From assembly GCA_036387135.1 (NCBI GenBank), contig DASVUH010000025.1:248001-312000 (forward strand): a DNA stretch of 64,000 nt. The letters run 5' to 3'. This DNA is from JALZCH01 sp036387135. Its GTDB lineage: Bacteria > Acidobacteriota > Blastocatellia > Pyrinomonadales > Pyrinomonadaceae. A model generated the notes under the pieces. The model worked only from the letters and a program-made list of their open reading frames with translations, was not told the DNA's origin and ran no database searches. The position numbers and the translations under genes were made by a program. Positions 26,340-34,433 of the stretch are shown piece after piece (within the stretch, counting starts at the first letter, position 1; each line of letters starts with the position of its first letter).

Positions 26340-29117
26340 TTATTGCCCGCCGTTTGAAATAATCAGAGTCGTCAAAGCAAACTCCGCGTTAAAGGAGAAA
26401 GCCCCATTGTTTACAGCTATGCTTCGCTGACCGTCTATATCGGTTTCGAGCGCGGTAACTTGCAGCGCGGACAAAGAGTTTCCGAAAGCGGTTAGCGAGA
26501 CGGTTACGTCAACCGGCGTATTCGTCGGCTGGTAAATTCGCAGAACTAATGCAGAAGAATCAGCCTCGGCAGACTTGGCGGCGGTGATAATCGCATCGCC
26601 TGACGTAACCGAAGCCAGCGAAAACGTCGTCGGAAATGAAAGCATACCTTGTGAATAACCTCCGGTCGGCATATTGATGTATGTGCCGAGAAGCGGCGTC
26701 TGAAAACCGAGCGATTCGCATAACTGCGCGCCAGTCGAAGGGGCTTGTACCGCCGAAGGCATTCGTATCGCGTAGTGATGCGTGTGCACGCCCGTATCGC
26801 TGCCGGTTGCGCCGAGATTAGTGTCGCCGGGAGTGTTCCGCAAAACGCATCCTATCAACGCCCCGTTTCCGTCAATAGCCCAAGCCGGAATGCTCGAATG
26901 ATAGATTGCCGCCTGATATTGCGAGGCAGCCGCAGGCAGTAAAAAATCGTGCGAAGCCAGAAACGTCGGCGGGGTAGTCCACGACGGAGTCGGCAGTTGA
27001 GAATCCCAGTGATAAGTCGTGCCGTGACTCATAGCGTCAACCGGATTTATAAAAGGGAATCGAACCATCACCGAATAAGGATTCCCTTTATACGTGGTGC
27101 CGCTCGTCGGAAAACCGTCGGCGGTCAGAGGCGCGCCGCCCGTAATCGACATTCTCAAAAACGGCTCTCCGGCGACGAGCGTGTATTCACGAATGTAAGT
27201 GGCGCTGACCGGATTGTTGTTCGCGTCCATTGAATTAAATTGGACGGTCGTTTGAAGCCGCAGGCGCAGCGGACCTTGTTCGAGCCATTCGATGCTTTTC
27301 ACGGTTAATTGTCCCTTGAGGTCAAGCACTAATGTTCCGGGATTTCCGTAATTGTCCGGCTCGTTTCCAAACCGGTAGATGTCTCCGCTGTCGATATAAA
27401 AAGCCAAATCGTTTCCCGTTTCCCCCGCCGCTAATAATTCGACGCCCGTTCCGCCGCTCATATCCTGAAGGAAGGATAATCCGCCGAAGGAATCTACCGA
27501 GACGACCGCATTCAGATAATAATTCGATAATGCGAAGTTTCTTCCGTCGGGGCTTTGGCTGGAAAAAAGAGACATTGTCGGGTCGGTCGGTGGCGGCGGC
27601 GGCGACGCCGATAAATACGCCGTATCGTATCCGAGACTCGGCGCGGAAGCCATAAAGAGCAAGTCGCCGTTTGCCGCCGTCTGGACGATTGACGTTCCGC
27701 CCGACGTTCTCACGCTGGCGGCATTCGAGCACAACAGGGCGGGCATTTCCACCAGCCCCGCACTGTCGAAGCCGAGTTGATTAAAAACGGCGACGGGCGT
27801 TTCGCCGCTCTGCGGCGCGGCGTTTATCAGCGCCGCAGTTGCGGCGGCGGCTGCTTGCCGCGCGCTGTCGCCGATAGCCGCCGCCTTTATCAATAACGGC
27901 TGCTGCTCGCCCGTATAAACCGCGTCGAGAGCGGTTCCGGTAATATAATCGTGATGCGTGCTCGGAGTGAGCGTCTGCCACCCGTCGGCGACTGTCTGGT
28001 TGGGCGTGTAGGCAATCGGCGTCCGCGACTCATCCGCCGCGCCGAGCTGCAGCGTCTCGTAAATTTTCCCGAAAACTTCCGCGCCGACCAGCGCGCGGCT
28101 CGCCGCGTGATGCAGAATTTTATTCGCCGGACGGCTGGCATAATAACCCGTCCAGTAGGGCGTCGGGTAAAACGGCTGCGGCGTCGGATATGCCTCGCGC
28201 TGCCAGAAGCCGTTGACAAGCCCGACGTAATGGTCGAAGGTGGCGGCGACGGCGTAAACGCCCGGCTGCGGATTGTTGTTATAATCGCTTGCGAAGGTCG
28301 GCAAATCCTGCGGCATTCTGAAATCGCACCCGACCGGCACGAATACATAATCGGTCAGCGACGCGCCTTTATTTGTGTTGTAGTAATTGTTAATTTGGTC
28401 AGACGGATTATTGTACTTATTGATGTCGTCTCCCTGACAATATGTCGCCTGCATATAGTGAGCAAAGGTCGTTGAGCCGTCGGCGGCTTGCCAGATGAAA
28501 TCAACGCCGTCCGATAAAAGAGCCTGCCGATTAGCTGCGGGCAGGCGCGAGAATCCGACGCCCTGAAATCCGAGCGCCTGCATCAAAGCCGGAAGCTGGC
28601 TGTCGTGTCCGAAATCGTCGGGCAGCCACGCCTGATTCATCGGCAGTCCCGTCAGATTGGCGTCGAGCCACTGCCTGCCCAAAAGGTAATTTCGGATAAA
28701 ACACTCGCCGTCCGGCAGGAGATTGTCGGGCGAAGTGATGCCGCCGCCGACAATTCGCAGGTTGTTTCCGGCTTGTTTCAGCGTGTCGAACGCCGCCGGA
28801 TACTTGGCGGCGAAGCCTTCGAGAAAGCCCATCTCGCAAATCGAGTAATAATATGCCGGACGCAGCGTCCCGCCCGGACAAAGAAAGCCTGCGGCAGCGG
28901 TAAATATATCCTTTGCCGGTTTAACGTTATCTTTGAAATACGGGATTGTGTCGGGCGGCTGATTGTCCAGCAGCGTCGGAAACGGCAGCAGCCAGTCCCA
29001 GTCGAGATGCGACGATTGGCTGAGAATAATTACTTTCTGCGCTTTCGGGCTGCCGAGCGGCGGAATCCCAAGCTCGATACGAATTTGTTCCTCGGTTGGT
29101 TGTGTATTGCTAATCAT
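26340..29117 (-). CDS. Glycoside hydrolase family 38 (alpha-mannosidase-like), 925 aa
   Basis: The catalytic domain shows the GH38 metal-binding SSHLDWDW (His 37, Asp 39), the nucleophile region QAWLPDDFGHDSQLP (Asp 167) and a second His cluster STHHDYITGT (388-394). A beta-sandwich C-terminal region follows. These enzymes cleave alpha-mannosides using zinc or another divalent ion. No signal peptide is visible, so it may be cytosolic, where GH38 enzymes trim mannosyl glycans taken up or made inside. AAGGAG precedes the ATG. The sequence looks divergent from classic lysosomal or bacterial MngB enzymes, so substrate linkage is uncertain. Confidence 0.85.
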   Translation of the reverse strand: MISNTQPTEEQIRIELGIPPLGSPKAQKVIILSQSSHLDWDWLLPFPTLLDNQPPDTIPYFKDNVKPAKDIFTAAAGFLCPGGTLRPAYYYSICEMGFLEGFAAKYPAAFDTLKQAGNNLRIVGGGITSPDNLLPDGECFIRNYLLGRQWLDANLTGLPMNQAWLPDDFGHDSQLPALMQALGFQGVGFSRLPAANRQALLSDGVDFIWQAADGSTTFAHYMQATYCQGDDINKYNNPSDQINNYYNTNKGASLTDYVFVPVGCDFRMPQDLPTFASDYNNNPQPGVYAVAATFDHYVGLVNGFWQREAYPTPQPFYPTPYWTGYYASRPANKILHHAASRALVGAEVFGKIYETLQLGAADESRTPIAYTPNQTVADGWQTLTPSTHHDYITGTALDAVYTGEQQPLLIKAAAIGDSARQAAAAATAALINAAPQSGETPVAVFNQLGFDSAGLVEMPALLCSNAASVRTSGGTSIVQTAANGDLLFMASAPSLGYDTAYLSASPPPPPTDPTMSLFSSQSPDGRNFALSNYYLNAVVSVDSFGGLSFLQDMSGGTGVELLAAGETGNDLAFYIDSGDIYRFGNEPDNYGNPGTLVLDLKGQLTVKSIEWLEQGPLRLRLQTTVQFNSMDANNNPVSATYIREYTLVAGEPFLRMSITGGAPLTADGFPTSGTTYKGNPYSVMVRFPFINPVDAMSHGTTYHWDSQLPTPSWTTPPTFLASHDFLLPAAASQYQAAIYHSSIPAWAIDGNGALIGCVLRNTPGDTNLGATGSDTGVHTHHYAIRMPSAVQAPSTGAQLCESLGFQTPLLGTYINMPTGGYSQGMLSFPTTFSLASVTSGDAIITAAKSAEADSSALVLRIYQPTNTPVDVTVSLTAFGNSLSALQVTALETDIDGQRSIAVNNGAFSFNAEFALTTLIISNGGQ

Positions 29118-29394
29118 AGTTCTCCTTTGTAAAGTGAATAGCGAAAAGCGGCTTTCCGCAAAACGCGCAAAATCCGGCAGATTTTTTATTTAGGGGAAAC
29201 ACTAAATCTTTGCGCCGTCATTCACCGCCGGGAGATTATGACTGATGGCTGCAAAATCCGTTTTTAACACGAGCGTTGAAAAGGTGTATCTACTTATACT
29301 CTTTAATGTTTATTTTTGCTAACGTTTGCGGAACATAAATATTCAGTCTGTAAAGCGAAACCGAACGGGGAAACCCGATTTCAATTTTTTGGTA

Positions 29395-30105
29395 TTAAAC
29401 CTCGTTCATCGGTTGTTCTTTTACGCCCTTAATTAAAAGCCATAAGATGGTCAGAGGCGCGCCCAGAGAATTAAACAACATAGTTAATTGGGTTATTATC
29501 GCCGGATAGAATTGCGGAAAGAGTATTTTGGTAAAAGTATTAATCGGAAAGGCGCAGGCTCCAATTATCAACAAAATGCCTAAAATTGGCGGAATATATC
29601 TTGATTTGATGACAAGCAATCCGAAGGTAAATAGATAAAGCGCCGAAAATAGTTCAATGATTCCTATTCCGAAATTGTTCAGCCTGAGAAATATCATCAT
29701 CAGGGCGTTAAGCTGCTCCGGTTGAAACGCTTTCAGGTAATCGGCATTGCTTAAAACTACTAAGGCTCCAAGATTATTAAGCGAATTAACGACGCCTACG
29801 GCAATCGTCACCAAAATCGAAATCAATAAAAATGTCGCTAATGTTTTATTAACTCCCTTAAATAAGCGGAATACCGTCAATCCAAAAAATAACAAAATGA
29901 TTGCTGAGAAAAGATTGCTCGCAATCGCCATCCGAAACAGCGACTCGTTAGCCAAAATATTATTGGCTGTCGCTACGGCATCTCCAAATACAATCAGCTT
30001 AGGGCGAACATACATCAGACTGAAACCCGTCGGAACTACGGACAATAACCAAAGTAAGCCTGCGAGTCTTGCCGTCCTTTTCAGTGAATTTACTTTTTCT
30101 TCCAT
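29395..30105 (-). CDS. DUF4386 domain membrane protein, 236 aa
   Basis: The protein has six hydrophobic segments and the DUF4386 look: RTARLAGLLWLLSVVPTGFS near the start, NNILANESLFRMAIASNLFS, and LGAPLTILWLLIKGVKE at the end. No catalytic residues are evident. The function is unknown. It stands alone on the minus strand, with 277 bp to the GH38 start downstream and a repeat-bearing gap upstream. The ribosome site is weak. Confidence 0.85.
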   Translation of the reverse strand: MEEKVNSLKRTARLAGLLWLLSVVPTGFSLMYVRPKLIVFGDAVATANNILANESLFRMAIASNLFSAIILLFFGLTVFRLFKGVNKTLATFLLISILVTIAVGVVNSLNNLGALVVLSNADYLKAFQPEQLNALMMIFLRLNNFGIGIIELFSALYLFTFGLLVIKSRYIPPILGILLIIGACAFPINTFTKILFPQFYPAIITQLTMLFNSLGAPLTILWLLIKGVKEQPMNEV

Positions 30106-30228
30106 GTTTTTTTATTTGGTATTTATGCCGTTCTGTTTTTAATTCGTTTTAGCTGATTCAGGTTGGATTAATTCATTGTTTGGAAAAAACTGTATCAGTT
30201 CCATAAATCGTTATTTCGTTTTGTTATC

Positions 30229-30415
30229 TAACGTTAGTTCGTGATAAGGAAATAAGAAAACATTAATAAAAACAAATCTTTGCGCACTTTGCGTTTAAAA
30301 ATCGTCAGAATTAAACGCAAAGCTCGCAAAGGCAAGGACGCGAAGGAACGCAAAGAAAATCCTGTTTTGAGTTAACTCTTTATTTTTCAACAACTATTAT
30401 CCCGAACTCACGTTA
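30229..30415. repeat. MITE-like element, 187 bp, with 19-bp terminal inverted repeats
   Basis: The ends 30229-30247 (TAACGTTAGTTCGTGATAA) and 30397-30415 are inverted copies matching at 17 of 19 positions. Inside lies a second inverted repeat, 30279-30298 with 30311-30330 (18 of 20), followed by CGCAAAG-type short repeats. It has no coding capacity. No target-site duplication is clear, so it may be an old insertion or a folded RNA element. It fills the gap between the DUF4386 gene and the genes at 30528-31131. Confidence 0.55.
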
Positions 30416-30527
30416 TTTAAGGTTGTGACTAACGTCCTGATAAAACAGGCTAACGTGAAGATAAAAAAAATGTTCCGACACTTTTTCAACTTAGAGCAAG
30501 TTTCAGATAATTGAAATACAATGCGCT

Positions 30528-30713
30528 CTATTGCATCTCTTTCGGAAAATACTCCGACGCAAAGTCATTTTTCTTTAAAACGCAGGACACAATCTTTAAC
30601 GCAAAATGATTTTGCTTCGCAAGTTTTACTGTTGATTTGAGAGCGAGATTGTCAGGAATCGAAACTGTAAGCCGGCGCGTTCGCAAATGATTTGTTATAT
30701 GCGCCATTTTCAT
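30528..30713 (-). CDS. Possible small protein of 61 aa (weak)
   Basis: An open frame from ATG 30713 encodes MKMAHITNHLRTRRLTVSIP and ends KEMQ. It starts 28 bp after the stop of the 129-aa protein gene, with a poor ribosome site. No family is recognised. It could be a decayed gene end or chance. Confidence 0.22.
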   Translation of the reverse strand: MKMAHITNHLRTRRLTVSIPDNLALKSTVKLAKQNHFALKIVSCVLKKNDFASEYFPKEMQ

Positions 30714-30741
30714 TAAAAGCGGTTTCCCGCCGTCTGAAATA

Positions 30742-31131
30742 TCAAATCCATCGCTGCACGGCTTCGGGGGAATCATTCGGAGTCGTGTTAAAGCATATTT
30801 TGGCTTGCGGCGCGTTTTCATGCACCACGTTGATTAACTTCTCAAAAAGCAGAAAATAAGTCGCAGCAGTTCTGATGCCCGCCCCGATAATAATACAATC
30901 AAATCGTTTCTCCCGAAGCCGGCTGCGAACGACCTCTTCGGCGGTCTCGCCCGCATCTGTCAGGCACATTTCTATATCGTAGCCGAGGCGTTTTAAGTCC
31001 TCTTCGGCTTTGTCGAGTCCTGCTTGTATCTTATGAGCATCCAACCCGGGCGAGTTTGCAAAGTCAGGGCTTGAAAAATCAATCACCGTCGGTTTCAAAC
31101 CAATTAACATTACGCTTTTCTTCTCTGACAT
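30742..31131 (-). CDS. Conserved hypothetical Rossmann-like small protein, 129 aa
   Basis: The protein begins EKKSVMLIGLKPTVIDFS and contains LDKAEEDLKRLGYDIEMCLTD and FDCIIIGAGIRT, an alternating strand-helix pattern of a flavodoxin-like or response-receiver-like fold. It ends ...DSPEAVQRWI, which looks complete. No catalytic motif is evident and I do not know its role. ATG 31137 (two residues longer) is an equal alternative. It is flanked by non-coding DNA on both sides and stands alone. Confidence 0.6.
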   Translation of the reverse strand: MSEKKSVMLIGLKPTVIDFSSPDFANSPGLDAHKIQAGLDKAEEDLKRLGYDIEMCLTDAGETAEEVVRSRLREKRFDCIIIGAGIRTAATYFLLFEKLINVVHENAPQAKICFNTTPNDSPEAVQRWI

Positions 31132-31428
31132 ATCCATTTCAGCAAAGTCTTAAAATTTATCAGTTTTGAGATTGTTTCTTGTTTTTATTAATTACACCAG
31201 GAAGCATATAACGGTTGAGATGCCGTGGCGCGATACCGTCGCCAAGCCCGCAAAGGTTTAACGAACAACGTAAATAACAACGTAGCTGTTTCGCCCTCAC
31301 GTTCATTGAATTGTTCGACACACGGTGCAGGAATCTGTTAGAACACAAAGACGGGCGGACAACACAGATTTATGCTCACGTTTTAAAATCCAAATTCGTC
31401 GTGAAAAGCAGGCTCGACCTTTGAATTT

Positions 31429-32460
31429 TTACTCTACGTTCAAAACCTGCGCGACGGTTTCCTTTTTTAAGCCTTTGCCGCGTTTTTTGCGGTTGTTGTA
31501 ATCGGAAAGCGAAATTTGCGGATCGCGCCAGGCGTCGAGCAGCCCGACTTGGTGGACGCATTGAATCGTGCAGGTCGGCGCGCACCATTTTTCGGTGATG
31601 TATTCGCGCTCGAAATCAGCCATCGTGTAATCCGCAAGCGGAATTCCGGGCGTGCCGCGCTGCTGCGAACACCAGTTGACCATTCCCATTTCGTCAATGT
31701 AGAGATAGCGCGAACCGGCGCGGCAGCGCCAATTGTATTCTTTGCCGCCAACCAGATCGTTTTGAAACCAATTCCAGCGCGCGTAACTGCGCGAGCCTAA
31801 ATTTTTAACCGCCCAATAAATTTCTGATTCGCGCTCGCCCAGAGGCTTTAATAAACCGTCGTTATCGTGAATAACGCCGACCGTCGAAGAGAATCCAAGC
31901 TCGACGGCGCGTTTGCCAATCGTTAAAGCGTCTTCAGGATTTTTGACGCCGCTGCCCAAAACGGAATTGATATTTACTTTAAATCTGGCGTGTTCTTTCA
32001 GATTTTGCAGCTTTTTGTCCAAAACTTTGAGGCTTTTTTTGGAAACTTCGTCCGGTATAACATTGTCAATCGAGATTTGCAGATAATCGAGACCGGCTTC
32101 GTTTAGTTTCTTGATTTTGTCGGGCTGAAAATAATAGCCGTTGGAAATCAGACCGGCAATCATTCCTTTTGAGCGAATGTAGGCGATAATTTCAAATATT
32201 TGCGGGTGCATCATCGGCTCGCCGCCGGAAATCGTGACGACCGACGTGCCAAGCTCGGCGAGCTTGTCAAAACGGCGCTTCATTTCGTCGAGCGGAACGG
32301 GTTCGCTCGTTTTGTCGTACTCGTTGCAATACGTGCAAGCCAGATTGCAGCGGCGCATCGGAACGACGTGCGCCAGAACGACGTGCCGTGTCGAAAGAAA
32401 AGCGCGGGTTGTGTGTTTGACTCCGCGCACGAATCTGCTTAATTTACTCGCTTTGCTCAT
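31429..32460 (-). CDS. Radical SAM protein, 343 aa
   Basis: The [4Fe-4S] cluster motif CxxxCxxC is at CNLACTYC (Cys 38, 42, 45), followed by TISGGEPMMHPQ, the SAM-binding GGE region, and LISNGYYF. The C-terminal part holds more Cys (CRAG, NWCSQQRG, CAPTCTIQCVHQ), which suggests a SPASM/twitch-like auxiliary cluster. Such proteins modify peptides, lipids or cofactors; HpnH-like and peptide-modifying enzymes share this outline. No precursor peptide gene is seen nearby, so the substrate is open. It sits alone upstream of a terminator-bounded gap. Confidence 0.88.
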   Translation of the reverse strand: MSKASKLSRFVRGVKHTTRAFLSTRHVVLAHVVPMRRCNLACTYCNEYDKTSEPVPLDEMKRRFDKLAELGTSVVTISGGEPMMHPQIFEIIAYIRSKGMIAGLISNGYYFQPDKIKKLNEAGLDYLQISIDNVIPDEVSKKSLKVLDKKLQNLKEHARFKVNINSVLGSGVKNPEDALTIGKRAVELGFSSTVGVIHDNDGLLKPLGERESEIYWAVKNLGSRSYARWNWFQNDLVGGKEYNWRCRAGSRYLYIDEMGMVNWCSQQRGTPGIPLADYTMADFEREYITEKWCAPTCTIQCVHQVGLLDAWRDPQISLSDYNNRKKRGKGLKKETVAQVLNVE

Positions 32461-32546
32461 TCTACTTCGGAAAACAATTGGGAGATTAGCTATAAAGCCG
32501 CAATTATAAAGGTTTCAGGCAATGTTTTTCAAATTGCGGCAAAAAG

Positions 32547-32581
32547 AAAAAGGCTTTGACGCTTCGAGCCAAAGCCTTTTT
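32547..32581 (-). terminator. Rho-independent terminator after the LolA-like gene
   Basis: Arms 32547-32558 (AAAAAGGCTTTG) and 32570-32581 pair perfectly over 12 bp, with an 11-nt loop and a T-run on the minus strand. It follows the LolA-like stop codon by 19 bp. Confidence 0.85.
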
Positions 32582-32600
32582 CCAGGAAAATTATTTATTT

Positions 32601-33305
32601 TTAACCTTTAACTCGCTTAACGCTCTTCGGCAGATTGCTGAGTCCGAGCTGGTCAAGTTTGATTGAAGCGTTTTTCTCCAGAGTGTAGAGCAAAATGTTC
32701 GTCCAATCGCCGTTTTTCTCATACATCTTAACCTGCGTCGGCATACCTTCGGGCGTCACCCAGACTTCGGCGTAAGAATATTGCATAGGCTTTTTCGGCG
32801 TTAATTTTAATTTATAAGCCGAAATCGTGCCCTTCGCAATCAATTCCGAGCCGAGCCATTTGGCGTCGAAATTTTGTTTCAATTCCTGCGGCGACATATT
32901 GATAAACTGCAAACCGCTGCCGGCGTCTTTCTTTTGCACTTCCGAAGTTCTGCCTTCGATAACCTGTTCGAGACGCGGGCGATACAACAGATATTTGCCG
33001 TTGACGACCGACAAAGTTTCCTGCTGCGGATAAGTCCAATCAATGCGCACGTTGGCGTTCTTGCCTTTCGCCGGAATATACAAAACCGTTCCGTCCTGCG
33101 CGGTTTCGACTTCTTTCAACTGCGAATTGTAACGCTCCATCCGTACTTTCGATTTCAAAGACTTCAAAGTCTTTTGATTTTCGCCCATCCGGTTGTAAAG
33201 CTCGCGAATAATAGTTTGATCAACTTGCGCGTTCGTTTGGCTCAATACGCCAAAAGCGAAAACCGCGATTGCCGTTAAAACAAAATATTGAATTATTTTT
33301 TTCAT
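32601..33305 (-). CDS. LolA-like outer-membrane lipoprotein carrier protein, 234 aa
   Basis: A clear signal peptide (MKKIIQYFVLTAIAVFAFGV to about residue 26) sends it to the periplasm. The mature part has the LolA/LppX-like half-barrel pattern: VRMERYNSQLKEVETAQDG, RIDWTYPQQETLSVVNGKY and LYRPRLEQVIEG, then APLTPKK-type loops. LolA accepts lipoproteins from the inner-membrane LolCDE transporter and carries them to the outer membrane. It is the last gene of a minus-strand group with a 110-aa membrane protein, a LolD-like ATPase and a lipoprotein, and is closed by a terminator. Confidence 0.8.
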   Translation of the reverse strand: MKKIIQYFVLTAIAVFAFGVLSQTNAQVDQTIIRELYNRMGENQKTLKSLKSKVRMERYNSQLKEVETAQDGTVLYIPAKGKNANVRIDWTYPQQETLSVVNGKYLLYRPRLEQVIEGRTSEVQKKDAGSGLQFINMSPQELKQNFDAKWLGSELIAKGTISAYKLKLTPKKPMQYSYAEVWVTPEGMPTQVKMYEKNGDWTNILLYTLEKNASIKLDQLGLSNLPKSVKRVKG

Positions 33306-33314
33306 AAATGCTCT

Positions 33315-33647
33315 CTAACGTAATTCGATTTCGTAAATCGTTTTCCCGTTTTTGTCAGCTTTTTGCCGGTAATTTAAAATTTCCGCTTCTTTGTTTCCGC
33401 TCCATTCGCGGACGCGCTGTAATCTGGCATTTTCGTCCAAATCGGGAGAAAAATCTTCGGCGCTGACAATCAAACGAGTAACTTTGGAACTCTCGGCGGC
33501 TACAGCGAGCGGTTGGCGCTGTTTGCCTTCAAACCAACTTTTCGGCGTTAAAAATATAAATGCTAAAATTAAAATGCAAAGAACGTCATACTGCCACGCC
33601 GTCCGCCCGTAGTTCCATAAAATCACGTTTTTGATTGCCGACCACAT
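33315..33647 (-). CDS. Hypothetical single-pass membrane protein, 110 aa
   Basis: One hydrophobic segment (AWQYDVLCILILAFIFLTP, about 17-35) is followed by a hydrophilic domain of 70 residues with LIVSAEDFSPDLDENARLQR. No family is recognised. It lies 9 bp before the LolA-like gene and 90 bp after the ABC ATPase, so it is probably part of the same transcript and may assist lipoprotein transfer. Confidence 0.65.
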   Translation of the reverse strand: MWSAIKNVILWNYGRTAWQYDVLCILILAFIFLTPKSWFEGKQRQPLAVAAESSKVTRLIVSAEDFSPDLDENARLQRVREWSGNKEAEILNYRQKADKNGKTIYEIELR

Positions 33648-33663
33648 CGTTCGCGTTGCTCAC

Positions 33664-33738
33664 AGAATGTAGAAGATAGAATGTAGAATGTAGAAGAAGC
33701 AGTTAATTCTGCCTTCTATCTTCTACATTCTACATTCT
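33664..33738. repeat. Short-period hairpin repeat built on GAATGTAGAA
   Basis: Three near-copies of AGAATGTAGAA are followed by their inverse (TTCTACATTC units), forming an imperfect hairpin between the ABC ATPase stop and the 110-aa protein start. It is one of several similar elements in the window and has no coding content. Confidence 0.7.
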
Positions 33739-34433
33739 TAATTCACAATTCTCCCGTCTCGCATTTTGATTGTTCTCGAACAAGCGGCGGCGGCTTCCGG
33801 GTTGTGCGTAATCATTACGATTGTTTGCTGATAACGCTCGTTTAGCTCTCGAAACATTTTCAGCACGATTTCCGAATTTTCCGTGTCGAGATTTCCCGTC
33901 GGCTCGTCCGCCAGAACGATTGCCGGACTCGTTACAATCGCCCGCGCCAGCGCGACGCGCTGCTGTTCGCCGCCGGATAATTCGAGCGGTTTGTGATGCA
34001 TTCTATCTTCGAGCTTTAAGAGACGCAAGATTTCGCGTCGTCGTTCGGGATTTTCGCCGCCGTTACGGGCGTGGATTTTTTCCGCCAGCCGCAGATTTCC
34101 TTCCGCCGTCAATGTCGGAAACAAATTAAATCGCTGGAAAACGAAACCGATTTTCTGGCGTCGAATCTCGGTTCGCTGGCGGTCGGAAACATTGGTTAAT
34201 TCCGCGCCGTCAATCGAAATTTCCCCGGAAGTCGGCGTCAAAAGTCCGCCCAAAAGATGCAGGAGCGTTGATTTGCCGCAGCCCGATTGCCCCATAATGG
34301 CGACGAATTCGCCTTTTTTTATGTCGAGCGAAACTCCGCGCAGAGCGTGAGTTTCCACCGCTCCGACCTGATAAACTTTAGTCAGATTGTCAGCAAGCAA
34401 AATTGTCGAAGCGGATGTTGCGACTGCGTTCAT
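33738..34433 (-). CDS. ABC transporter ATP-binding protein, LolD/MacB-like, 231 aa
   Basis: Walker A is GQSGCGKST, the signature is LSGGEQQRVALARAI and Walker B is IVLADEPTGNLD, followed by the switch His in MITHNPEAA. The ADEPTGNLD segment is typical of the LolD/MacB/FtsE branch that drives lipoprotein release or extraction of substrates from the membrane. No LolC/E-type permease gene is in the window, so the partner must lie elsewhere. The start overlaps the preceding lipoprotein gene as ATGA. Together with LolA-like and lipoprotein genes this points to envelope biogenesis. Confidence 0.9.
   Translation of the reverse strand: MNAVATSASTILLADNLTKVYQVGAVETHALRGVSLDIKKGEFVAIMGQSGCGKSTLLHLLGGLLTPTSGEISIDGAELTNVSDRQRTEIRRQKIGFVFQRFNLFPTLTAEGNLRLAEKIHARNGGENPERRREILRLLKLEDRMHHKPLELSGGEQQRVALARAIVTSPAIVLADEPTGNLDTENSEIVLKMFRELNERYQQTIVMITHNPEAAAACSRTIKMRDGRIVN

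Noticed and set aside
30714..30821. N-terminal extension of the weak 61-aa frame
   Set aside because: It overlaps the end of the 129-aa protein gene in another frame and is rich in Arg/Pro, as shadows are.
31196..31330. Possible integron attC-like site
   Set aside because: TAAC and GTTAG ends are present with a weak inverted repeat, but pairing is poor, there is no integrase, and other gaps in the accessory stretch show no matching sites.
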